Positions 1 to 6,050 of a stretch of 6,050 nt of DNA are shown here, piece after piece. How positions within the stretch are numbered: the first letter of the stretch is position 1; every line of letters starts with the position of its first letter. The notes below the pieces were generated by a model, which was not told where the DNA came from, searched no databases, and saw only the letters and a list, made by a program, of their open reading frames with translations. Made by a program: the position numbers and the translations under genes. The DNA is from Pseudomonadota bacterium (GTDB lineage: Bacteria; Myxococcota; Myxococcia; Myxococcales; Vulgatibacteraceae): positions 1 to 6,050 of the forward strand of contig JAEZJH010000132.1 of the NCBI GenBank assembly GCA_023436385.1, given 5' to 3'.

Positions 1-251
1 GCTCCAGGCTCCCGGCCACCCGCTCGTCGGGCGGATGGGCCGCCCTCGCTCGAAGCGGTCCGCACCGGCCGGGGCCTCGCGGGCTCGCGCCACTTTCGGG
101 GCACCACCTTTCCCGCTGCGGCCGCCCGGTTGTCACGCTTTCGTTGCGGTACCGAAGTGGAGTCGCCTCATCGGCGCCCGATAACTGCGGCGTTCCCCCG
201 GCGGACCGGAAGCCGACCGCAACCGCGAACCGCCGCCACCAGGAGCAGGTC
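1..251. other. Non-coding region and 5' leader upstream of the porin gene
   Basis: No convincing gene lies here. All three forward frames stay open for a long way, as expected at this G+C, but their translations are low-complexity Arg/Pro/Ala-rich and match no family I recognise. An imperfect hairpin can be drawn at 13-42 (CGGCC with GGCCG, CCGC with GCGG), but such pairings are common at this base composition. The last part, 217-240, is a loose repeat of ACCGC units just before the ribosome binding site AGGAG at 241-245. The stretch most likely holds the promoter and a leader of up to about 100 bases for the porin gene. Confidence 0.5.
88..147 (+). promoter_or_regulatory. Possible Pho-box-like elements upstream of the porin gene
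   Basis: Two stretches resemble PhoB-type half sites (heptamers separated by four bases, 11-base period). At 88-105, CGCCACT-TTCG-GGGCACC has CAC at 91 and 102, exactly 11 apart. At 130-147, TTGTCAC-GCTT-TCGTTGC has a good first heptamer (TGTCAC core) and a poor second one. The 11-mer at 88-98 matches the 11-mer at 1500-1510 before pstS at 9 of 11 positions. TTGTCA at 130-135 could instead be a sigma-70 -35 box, but I see no good -10 at the right distance. Binding by PhoB is inferred only. Confidence 0.25.
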
Positions 252-1460
252 ATGCCCCTCCGCCCGTTGGCCGCGTCGATCCTTTTGGCGCCGCTGTTGG
301 CCGCCGCCCAAACCGTCCCGCCTTCGCCCGCCCCCGCCCCGGCGACCACGCCGGCCCCGGAGCAGCCCGAGCCGGCGGCGGCGGAATCGACGCCCCTCTC
401 GATGAAGAGCCTGAAGCTGAAGCTCTCCGGCGTGCTCTTCGCCTCCTGGGGGATCGACCTCGCCGGGGCGAACCCCGAGGCCGACGGGGAGGTCGCCGGG
501 AACAACCGCTTCGACGTCACCCGCGCCTACGTCAACGTCGAACCGCAGCTCACCGAGCATATCTCGCTGCGGATCACCCCGGACATCACCCGGGTCTCCG
601 GCACCGGCGGCAACGTCGACGGGAACCTCGCCTTCCGGCTGAAGTACGCCTACGCGCAGTTCGACGAGATCGTCCCCGGCCTGGCGGTGAAGGCCGGCCT
701 GCAGCAGACCGCCTACCTCGACTTCGAGGACTCGCTCTGGAAGTACCGGGTGCTCGGCTCCTCCGCCTACGAGTTCTTCACCGGGAAGCCCTCCTCCGAC
801 TTCGGGATCGGAGTGGTCGGGGCGCACCTCGACGGCCTCCTCGCGTACCAGGTGGTCCTCGCCAACGGCGAGGGCTACACCAAGGCCGAGCGGGCGCCCG
901 CGTACCCGAACGGCAACGGGAAGTACAAGGAGCTCGGGGCCCGCGTCACCGTCGCTCCCTTCGCGGGCGACCGGGGTCCGCTCCGGGGTCTCAGGCTCAC
1001 CGGCTTCGGCCAGTACGGGCTCTCGGAGAGCGTCCGGATCGCCGGCGAGACCGAGCGCGCCGGCTCTCTCCGCCTCCTCGGCCTCGCCTCCTACGAGCAT
1101 CCGCGCTTCACCGTGGCCGCCGGCTACGGGGTGACCGGCGACGACGAGATACAGCGCGACGACGCCGACGCGGCGGTGGGCCTGGAGGAACGGCGCGGGA
1201 GCCTCTTCACCGGCTTCGGCTTCGTGAACCTGCCGCTGCACCTGCGGCTCCTCGGTCGCTACGACGCCTACGATCCCGACGGCGACGCAAACGGCGACGA
1301 GCGGACCCGGATCATCGGCGGTCTCGCCTACCTCTTCACCGACCAGGTGCAGGTGATCGCCGACTGGCAGCACGACGGCTACGCCGAGCGGGCCGCCCGG
1401 GAGCTGGCCCCCACGGTGGTCGGCGATCGGTTCTTCCTCCACCTGGAGGCCAGGTACTGA
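252..1460 (+). CDS. Porin-like outer-membrane beta-barrel protein, possibly phosphate-selective (OprO/OprP type)
   Basis: A 402-residue secreted protein. The ATG at 252 is preferred over an in-frame upstream start at 144 because AGGAG (241-245) sits 6 bases before it and a signal peptide begins there: residues 1-19, hydrophobic core about 7-18, likely cleavage after LAAA. Residues 20-47 form a Pro/Ala-rich linker. From about 54 to the end the chain shows alternating hydrophobic/polar amphipathic strands with Gly/Asp/Asn-rich turns. The last strand (394-402, RFFLHLEARY region) alternates and ends in a C-terminal aromatic residue, Tyr402, the usual signal for outer-membrane barrel assembly. The RYDAYDPDG segment (336-344) and the following strand resemble the phosphate-selective porin O/P family, but this is from memory of family style rather than an alignment. 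Its place 90 bases upstream of pstS supports a role in phosphate entry. Residues 341-350 (DPDGDANGDE) look like a calcium-binding loop. Substrate selectivity cannot be read from sequence; a general porin is the alternative. Confidence 0.85.
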   Translation: MPLRPLAASILLAPLLAAAQTVPPSPAPAPATTPAPEQPEPAAAESTPLSMKSLKLKLSGVLFASWGIDLAGANPEADGEVAGNNRFDVTRAYVNVEPQLTEHISLRITPDITRVSGTGGNVDGNLAFRLKYAYAQFDEIVPGLAVKAGLQQTAYLDFEDSLWKYRVLGSSAYEFFTGKPSSDFGIGVVGAHLDGLLAYQVVLANGEGYTKAERAPAYPNGNGKYKELGARVTVAPFAGDRGPLRGLRLTGFGQYGLSESVRIAGETERAGSLRLLGLASYEHPRFTVAAGYGVTGDDEIQRDDADAAVGLEERRGSLFTGFGFVNLPLHLRLLGRYDAYDPDGDANGDERTRIIGGLAYLFTDQVQVIADWQHDGYAERAARELAPTVVGDRFFLHLEARY

Positions 1461-1477
1461 CCCCGGGCGCCCCGCGG

Positions 1478-1521
1478 TTTCACCCGCGCGCCACCGAACC
1501 GTCACATTCGATCCCTACGCT
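1478..1521 (+). promoter_or_regulatory. Candidate Pho box and promoter of the pst operon
   Basis: Three heptamers separated by four bases follow each other: TTTCACC (1478-1484), CGCCACC (1489-1495) and CGTCACA (1500-1506). Each carries CAC at the same position (1481, 1492, 1503), so the period is exactly 11 bases, the spacing of PhoB half sites (consensus CTGTCAT-N4 in E. coli). A weak -10-like TACGCT (1516-1521) begins 9 bases after the last heptamer, as in PhoB-activated promoters that lack a -35 box. It would start transcription near 1528, just before the ribosome binding site. No U-tract terminator separates the porin gene from pstS, so read-through from the porin gene is also possible. 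Assignment to PhoB is inference from the spacing and the context. Confidence 0.42.
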
Positions 1522-1537
1522 CCCGTCTTCCCGCAGC

Positions 1538-1553
1538 AGAGGAGTCGCTCTTG
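1538..1553 (+). promoter_or_regulatory. Shine-Dalgarno site setting the TTG start of pstS
   Basis: AGAGGAG at 1538-1544 is a strong Shine-Dalgarno sequence, 6 bases before the TTG at 1551. No ATG or GTG in frame lies close enough to replace it, and a start here yields a complete lipoprotein signal peptide. The pair fixes TTG as the start codon. Confidence 0.8.
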
Positions 1554-2507
1554 TCCCCTCGATTCGTCCTTCCCCTACTCGCCTCGGTGCTCGTCGCCGC
1601 CTGCACCCGGAGCGATGCCCCCGAGCAGCCGGCCGGCGGCTCGGCTTCTCCGCCTGCCGCCGCCCGGGCGGTGACGGTGAAGGGCTCGGACACGATGGTG
1701 ATCCTCGCCGGCCGCCTCGCCGAGCGCTTCATGCGGGAGAACCCCGGCCAGACGATCCAGGTCACCGGCGGCGGTTCCGGCACCGGCATCGCCGCCCTGA
1801 TCAACGGCACCACCGACATCGCCAACGCCTCCCGCCCGATGAAGGAGTCGGAGAAGCAGCAGGTGCAGGCGAAGCGCGGCGCTCCCGCGGTGGAGGTCCC
1901 GGTGGCGCTCGACGGCCTGGCGGTCTTCGTCCACGAGACCAACCCGCTCCGGGAGCTGGCGATCGAGGACCTGGCGAAGGTCTATCTGGGCCAGGTGAAG
2001 AACTGGAAGGAGCTGGGCGGACGGGACGCGCCGATCGTCCTCTACGGCCGCGAGAACTCCTCCGGAACCTACGCCTACTTCAAGGAGCACGTCTTGAAGG
2101 AGAAGGACTTCGCCCCGGTGACCCAGACCTTGCCGGGCACCGCGGCGGTGGTCAACGCGGTGGGGCGGGATCCCAACGCCATCGGCTACGGCGGCATCGC
2201 CTACGGCAAGGGCATCCGGGCGATCGCGGTAAAGCCGGATGCAGCCTCCCCGGCGGTGGCGCCGACGATGGAGAACGTGACCCGGGGCCTCTACCCGCTC
2301 TCCCGCGCGCTGCTGATGTACACCGCCGGCGAGCCCCGGGGCACCGCGAGGGCGTTCATCGACTTCGCCCGCTCGCCCGAGGGGCAGAAGATCGCCAGCG
2401 AGGTCGGCTATTATCCGCTGCCGGAGTCCGCTACCGCCGCCGGCCAGCCCGGCACGGCGGCCGGCACCGGCCGGGCGCCGGAGGCGGGCGATGCGGACGC
2501 CCGCTAG
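1551..2507 (+). CDS. pstS: PstS, phosphate-binding lipoprotein of the Pst ABC transporter
   Basis: A 318-residue periplasmic binding protein that captures inorganic phosphate and delivers it to PstC/PstA. It starts at TTG. Residues 1-17 are a hydrophobic signal ending in a lipobox, VAA-Cys18, so the mature protein should be lipid-anchored; a flexible Ala/Pro/Gly linker follows to about 40. The PBP-like domain spans about 41-290. Family motifs are GSDTM (45-49), GGGSGTG (73-79), ASRPM (93-97), DGLAV (121-125) and RENSSGTY (167-174). By comparison with known PstS proteins, Ser46/Thr48, Ser76, Asp121, Arg167 and Ser171-Gly172-Thr173 are the likely phosphate ligands, all present. The GSDTM form points to the PstS_2-type branch rather than the E. 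coli PstS branch. The C-terminal 28 residues are a low-complexity Gly/Ala/Pro tail. The stop codon lies 17 bases inside pstC. Function is near certain; which membrane holds the anchor is not. Confidence 0.96.
   Translation: MSPRFVLPLLASVLVAACTRSDAPEQPAGGSASPPAAARAVTVKGSDTMVILAGRLAERFMRENPGQTIQVTGGGSGTGIAALINGTTDIANASRPMKESEKQQVQAKRGAPAVEVPVALDGLAVFVHETNPLRELAIEDLAKVYLGQVKNWKELGGRDAPIVLYGRENSSGTYAYFKEHVLKEKDFAPVTQTLPGTAAVVNAVGRDPNAIGYGGIAYGKGIRAIAVKPDAASPAVAPTMENVTRGLYPLSRALLMYTAGEPRGTARAFIDFARSPEGQKIASEVGYYPLPESATAAGQPGTAAGTGRAPEAGDADAR
2480..2493 (+). promoter_or_regulatory. Ribosome binding site of pstC inside the end of pstS
   Basis: GGAGG at 2480-2484 lies within the pstS reading frame, 6 bases before the ATG at 2491. 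It supports the overlapping start of pstC and suggests that translation of pstC is coupled to that of pstS. Confidence 0.7.
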
Positions 2508-3534
2508 GGCGGAGAGGAGCGAGATTCCGCTGGGCGCGTCCTCCGCAGCGAGCCGGTCTTCCCGGCCTTCGAGACCGGCGGTACCGGGGCTCCGGCGCCG
2601 CCGCACCGTCGACCTCTTGGTGCGCCTGGCGGTCGGCGCGGTGGCCCTCACCGCGGTCGCCTCCGTGGCCCTGATCTTCCTCTTCGTCCTCCGCGAGGCG
2701 CTCCCGCTCTTCACCTCCGCCGAGGTCCGGGAGGAGGTCACCCTCCGGCAGATGCTCCTCCCCCAGACCTGGGGCGGCGCCTACGAGACGCCCAGCTTCT
2801 CCTGGCAGCCGGTCTCCACCGTCCCCAAGTACTCGCTCTGGCCGCTGGTCCTGGGGACGCTCAAGGTGACCCTGGTGGCGGTGCTGGTGGCGGTGCCGCT
2901 GGCGGTGGCGGCGGCGGCCTACTCGGCGGAGTTCGCCTCGCGGAAGCTCCGGGAGACGGTGAAGCCGGCGATCGAGCTCCTCGCCAGCATCCCCTCCGTG
3001 GTCCTGGGCTTCTTCGCCCTGGTGGTCCTGGCCAGCCTCTTCCAGGACACCTTCGGCTTCGTCTACCGGCTCAACGCGGTGGTGGCGGGCGTGGCCCTGG
3101 GCCTGACCATCGTCCCGGTGGTCTACACGGTGAGTGAAGACGCGCTGGTGGCCGTGCCCCGGAGCTACCGAGAGGCGGCCCTCGCCCTCGGGGCCTCGAA
3201 GGCCCGCACCGCCTGGTCGGTGATCCTGCCGGCGGCCTCGCCCGGGATCTTCGCGGCGATCGTCCTCGGCTTCGGCCGGGCGTTGGGCGAGACGATGATC
3301 GTGCTGATGGCCTCGGGGAACGCCGCGGTGGCCAACCTCGATCCCACCATGCCCGCCCGCACCATCCCGGCGACCATCGCCGCGGAGATGGGGGAGGTGG
3401 TGGTCGGCGGCGCCCACTGGTCGGTGCTCTTCTTCCTGGGGGTGCTCCTCTTCGCGATCACCCTCGGCTTCAACGCCCTGGGCAGCTGGTACGTCGCCCG
3501 CCTCCGGAAGCGGCTCGGAGGGATCGCCGCATGA
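2491..3534 (+). CDS. pstC: PstC, phosphate ABC transporter permease
   Basis: A 347-residue inner-membrane protein that pairs with PstA to form the phosphate channel. After an Arg/Ser/Pro/Ala-rich cytoplasmic segment (1-38), likely membrane spans fall at about 42-67, 118-144, 163-183, 194-213, 252-272 and 307-333, the six-span layout of the family. The long loop between spans 1 and 2 (about 70-116) would be periplasmic. The EAA loop that docks on the ATPase is at 228-253, starting REAALALGAS and ending LPAASPGI. FGRALGETM (261-269) is a PstC hallmark; its Arg263 and Glu267 correspond to charged residues known to matter for transport in E. coli PstC. The protein is somewhat longer than E. coli PstC (319), chiefly at the N terminus. 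The start at 2491 is supported by GGAGG upstream; it overlaps pstS by 17 bases, and its stop overlaps the pstA start by 4. Confidence 0.96.
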   Translation: MRTPARAERSEIPLGASSAASRSSRPSRPAVPGLRRRRTVDLLVRLAVGAVALTAVASVALIFLFVLREALPLFTSAEVREEVTLRQMLLPQTWGGAYETPSFSWQPVSTVPKYSLWPLVLGTLKVTLVAVLVAVPLAVAAAAYSAEFASRKLRETVKPAIELLASIPSVVLGFFALVVLASLFQDTFGFVYRLNAVVAGVALGLTIVPVVYTVSEDALVAVPRSYREAALALGASKARTAWSVILPAASPGIFAAIVLGFGRALGETMIVLMASGNAAVANLDPTMPARTIPATIAAEMGEVVVGGAHWSVLFFLGVLLFAITLGFNALGSWYVARLRKRLGGIAA

Positions 3535-4433
3535 GAGGCGCACGCTCCGATCGGCCCAGCGTCCTCTTCGCCGGCGTCACCGGCTCGGCGGCGGCGGTGA
3601 TCCTGCTCACCCTGGCGCTGATCCTCTTCGACGTCCTCCGGAACGGCCTGCCGCAGCTCTCCTGGGAGTTCCTCTCCCAGGCGCCCAGCGACGGGATGCT
3701 CGGGGGCGGGATCTTCCCGGCGATCTTCGGCACCGTCGCCCTGGTGCTGGCGATGACCGTGGCGGTGGTGCCGGTGGGCGTGCTCACCGCCATCTTCCTC
3801 CACGAGTACGCCTCCCCGGAGAGCCGCGTCGCCGGACTGATCCGCACCGCGGTCTACAACCTGGCGGGCGTCCCCTCGATCGTCTTCGGCCTCTTCGGCC
3901 TGGGCTTCTTCGTCCAGTTCGTCGGCGGGGGGATCGACTCCCTGTTCCACGCCGGCCGGGTGGTGTGGGGGCAGCCGGCGATCCTCTGGGCCGCGCTGAC
4001 GCTGGCGGTGCTCACCCTACCGGTGGTGATCGTCGCCACCGAGGAGGCGCTCCGCACCGTGCCCCGGGAACACCGGGAGGCGGCCCTCGCCCTGGGCTGC
4101 ACGCGCTTCGAGGCGCTGTCGCAGGTGGTCCTGCCCCAGGCCCTCCCCGGGATCCTCACCGGCGCGATCCTTGCCGTCGCCCGGGGCGCGGGGGAGACGG
4201 CACCGATCCTCTTCACCGGCGCGGCCTACTTCCTCCCCCACCTTCCGACCAGGCCGTACGACCAGTTCATGCACCTCGGCTACCACGTCTACGTCCTCGC
4301 CACCCAGTCCCCGGACGTCGACGCCGCGAAGCCGATCCTCTACGGCACCGTCCTCGTCCTCCTCCTCGTCACCTTCTGCCTGAACCTCGTCGCCGTCGCG
4401 CTCCGCAGCCGCCTGCGTGGCGCCAGGGCCTAG
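3531..4433 (+). CDS. pstA: PstA, phosphate ABC transporter permease
   Basis: A 300-residue inner-membrane permease, the partner of PstC in the phosphate channel. It starts in an ATGA overlap with the pstC stop, with GGAGGG (3517-3522) 8 bases upstream, so translation is probably coupled. Likely spans are at about 11-36, 64-90, 103-132, 148-169, 205-226 and 268-292. Family features include GGGIFPAIFGT (58-68) at the entry to the second span, VPSIVFGLFGLG (114-125), the EAA loop at 182-208 (REAALALGC to LPQALPGI), and ARGAGETAPILFTGAA (217-232). The last of these is typical of PstA and carries the Arg218/Glu222 pair analogous to the one in PstC. The length matches E. coli PstA closely. No truncation or missing motif is seen. 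The paralogous pstC lies directly upstream, and the RGAGETAP form distinguishes this one as PstA. Confidence 0.96.
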   Translation: MRGARSDRPSVLFAGVTGSAAAVILLTLALILFDVLRNGLPQLSWEFLSQAPSDGMLGGGIFPAIFGTVALVLAMTVAVVPVGVLTAIFLHEYASPESRVAGLIRTAVYNLAGVPSIVFGLFGLGFFVQFVGGGIDSLFHAGRVVWGQPAILWAALTLAVLTLPVVIVATEEALRTVPREHREAALALGCTRFEALSQVVLPQALPGILTGAILAVARGAGETAPILFTGAAYFLPHLPTRPYDQFMHLGYHVYVLATQSPDVDAAKPILYGTVLVLLLVTFCLNLVAVALRSRLRGARA

Positions 4434-4438
4434 CCACC

Positions 4439-5206
<768 letters not shown>

Positions 5207-5215
5207 GATTTCGTC

Positions 5216-5890
5216 ATGGCCACGCGGCACACCGACAAGATCTACGAGGCCGAGCTCAACGAGCTGCGGCAGAAGCTCCTCACCCTGGGCGGCCTGGTGG
5301 AGGACGCGATCGCCCGGGCCGTGCGCTCCCTCACCGAGCGGAACACCGACCTCGCCGACGAGGTGATCCGCGACGATCGGCGGGTGAACCGCCTCGAGGT
5401 GGAGATCGACGAGCTCTGCCTCCGGCTCCTGGCGCTCCGACAGCCGGCGGCGAGCGACCTCCGGTTCATCACCCTCGCGCTCAAGGTGGTCACCGACCTC
5501 GAGCGGATCGGCGATCTGGCGGTCAACGTGGCGGAGCGGGCGAAGGAGCTGAACGCCCAGCCCCAGCTCAAGCCCTACATCGACGTCCCCCGGATGTCGC
5601 AGGCGGCCCAGTCGATGCTGAAGGACGCCCTCGACTCCTTCGTGGCCGCCGACACCGCCAAGGCCCGGGACGTCCTCGCCCGGGACGACGAGATCGATGG
5701 CCTCTACCACCAGATCTTCCGGGAGCTGCTCTCCTACATGATCGAGGACCCGTCGACGACCCAGCGGGCCACGGCGATCCTCTTCGTCGCCAAGCATCTC
5801 GAACGGATCGCCGATCACGCGACCAACCTCGCGGAAATGGTGATCTTCTACGTCGAGGGTAGGGACGTTCGGCACCCCCACAGCCGCTAG
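5216..5890 (+). CDS. phoU: PhoU, phosphate signalling and Pst regulator
   Basis: A 224-residue, all-helical cytoplasmic protein. PhoU proteins act as negative regulators of the Pho response, linking the Pst transporter to the PhoR kinase and restraining phosphate uptake. Two PhoU domains are visible, about 15-105 and 120-212. Each carries the metal-binding helix motif: ERIGDLAVN (96-104) and ERIADHATN (196-204). The ending NLAEMVIFYVEGRDVRH (204-220) is highly typical of the family. The ATG is 9 bases after the pstB stop; AGGA (5205-5208), which overlaps that stop, is its ribosome binding site at 7-base spacing, so the two genes are likely co-translated. Loss of PhoU usually gives constitutive Pho expression and is often harmful when Pst is active, which explains the tight linkage. 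Nothing is missing or odd. Confidence 0.97.
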   Translation: MATRHTDKIYEAELNELRQKLLTLGGLVEDAIARAVRSLTERNTDLADEVIRDDRRVNRLEVEIDELCLRLLALRQPAASDLRFITLALKVVTDLERIGDLAVNVAERAKELNAQPQLKPYIDVPRMSQAAQSMLKDALDSFVAADTAKARDVLARDDEIDGLYHQIFRELLSYMIEDPSTTQRATAILFVAKHLERIADHATNLAEMVIFYVEGRDVRHPHSR

Positions 5891-5915
5891 ACCACCCCTC
5901 CTCACCTGAACACAT

Positions 5916-5935
5916 GGGCGTCCCTCCGGACGCTC
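5916..5935 (+). terminator. Hairpin downstream of phoU, possible weak terminator
   Basis: GGGCGTCC (5916-5923) pairs with GGACGCTC (5928-5935) across a CTCC loop. The stem has 8 pairs, including one G-U. It lies 25 bases after the phoU stop. It is not followed by a run of T; the next bases are GC-rich and the nearest T-rich patch is CTTTGTTG at 5956-5963. It could end transcription with Rho or protect the 3' end, but intrinsic termination is doubtful. Confidence 0.35.
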
Positions 5936-5969
5936 CCGGGGCGGGCGGGCAGCGGCTTTGTTGCAGAGC

Positions 5970-6031
5970 CGTCACGGTGCGGAGGCAGACAGATGGCGGC
6001 ACCCGGGTGTATACGGTGCCGCGATCGGGAG
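5970..6031 (+). promoter_or_regulatory. Possible promoter and ribosome binding site for a gene at the right edge
   Basis: CGTCACG (5970-5976) repeats the heptamer core seen before pstS, but the unit 11 bases upstream (TGTTGCA) matches poorly. A weak -35-like CAGACA (5986-5991) and a -10-like TATACG (6010-6015) are 18 bases apart, each 4 of 6 to the sigma-70 consensus. GGGAG at 6027-6031 is a good Shine-Dalgarno for the ATG at 6039. The arrangement is coherent but each element is weak. Confidence 0.22.
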
Positions 6032-6038
6032 CCAACGC

Positions 6039-6050
6039 ATGCTCGTAAGC
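6039..6050 (+). CDS. Possible start of a downstream gene, cut by the window edge
   Basis: An ATG at 6039 with GGGAG (6027-6031) 7 bases upstream opens a frame reading Met-Leu-Val-Ser before the window ends. Too little is present to assign a family. A gene for a PhoB/PhoR-type regulator would fit the neighbourhood, but that is only a guess from context. A rival start is the ATG at 5993 behind GGAGG (5981-5985), which opens a different frame that also runs to the edge; its Cys/Arg-rich translation looks less like a protein start. Confidence 0.3.

Noticed and set aside
1461..1490. Small hairpins (GGGCGCCC; CGCGG-TTTCAC-CCGCG) as a terminator between the porin gene and pstS
   Set aside because: The first is a palindrome without a loop, the second has only 5 pairs, and neither is followed by a T run; the second overlaps the putative Pho box.
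168..1505. A long reverse-strand open frame (445 codons) opposite the porin gene
   Set aside because: Its translation is a low-complexity Val/Gly/Arg/Glu-rich shadow with no motif, while the forward frame has a signal peptide, ribosome binding site and barrel pattern. High G+C makes stops rare on both strands.
5914..6048. A 44-codon forward open frame starting at an ATG after phoU
   Set aside because: It has no Shine-Dalgarno before it (the upstream bases are CCTCCT-like), begins inside the hairpin region and its product has no recognisable features.

Overview
The window is about 70% G+C and almost fully coding, with all six complete genes on the + strand. It holds a phosphate-uptake cluster: an outer-membrane porin-like protein, then pstS-pstC-pstA-pstB-phoU in the usual bacterial order. 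The barrel protein shows a diderm host. The high G+C, the lipoprotein form of PstS and the lack of spacing between genes fit a GC-rich proteobacterial or myxobacterial lineage, but that placement is inference and no marker gene here fixes it.

Layout. 1-251: non-coding upstream region and leader, with possible Pho-box-like sequence. 252-1460: secreted beta-barrel protein. 1461-1550: short gap with three CAC-centred units at exact 11-base spacing, the best candidate Pho box here, then a strong Shine-Dalgarno and a TTG start. 1551-2507 pstS (phosphate-binding lipoprotein), overlapping by 17 bases 2491-3534 pstC (permease), overlapping by 4 bases 3531-4433 pstA (permease); 5 bases on, 4439-5206 pstB (ATPase); 9 bases on, 5216-5890 phoU (signalling regulator). 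5891-6038: intergenic, with a small hairpin and weak promoter-like elements. A probable new gene starts at 6039 and runs off the edge.

Working together: the porin would let phosphate (or another anion) cross the outer membrane, PstS binds phosphate in the periplasm, the PstC/PstA pore driven by PstB moves it into the cytoplasm, and PhoU reports transporter state to a PhoR-type kinase. No phoB/phoR is visible; they may lie outside the window. The core operon is conventional, and I do not see a new biological system. The points most worth checking are the shared putative Pho boxes, the linkage of the porin to pst, the lipid anchor of PstS, and a calcium-loop-like motif in the porin.
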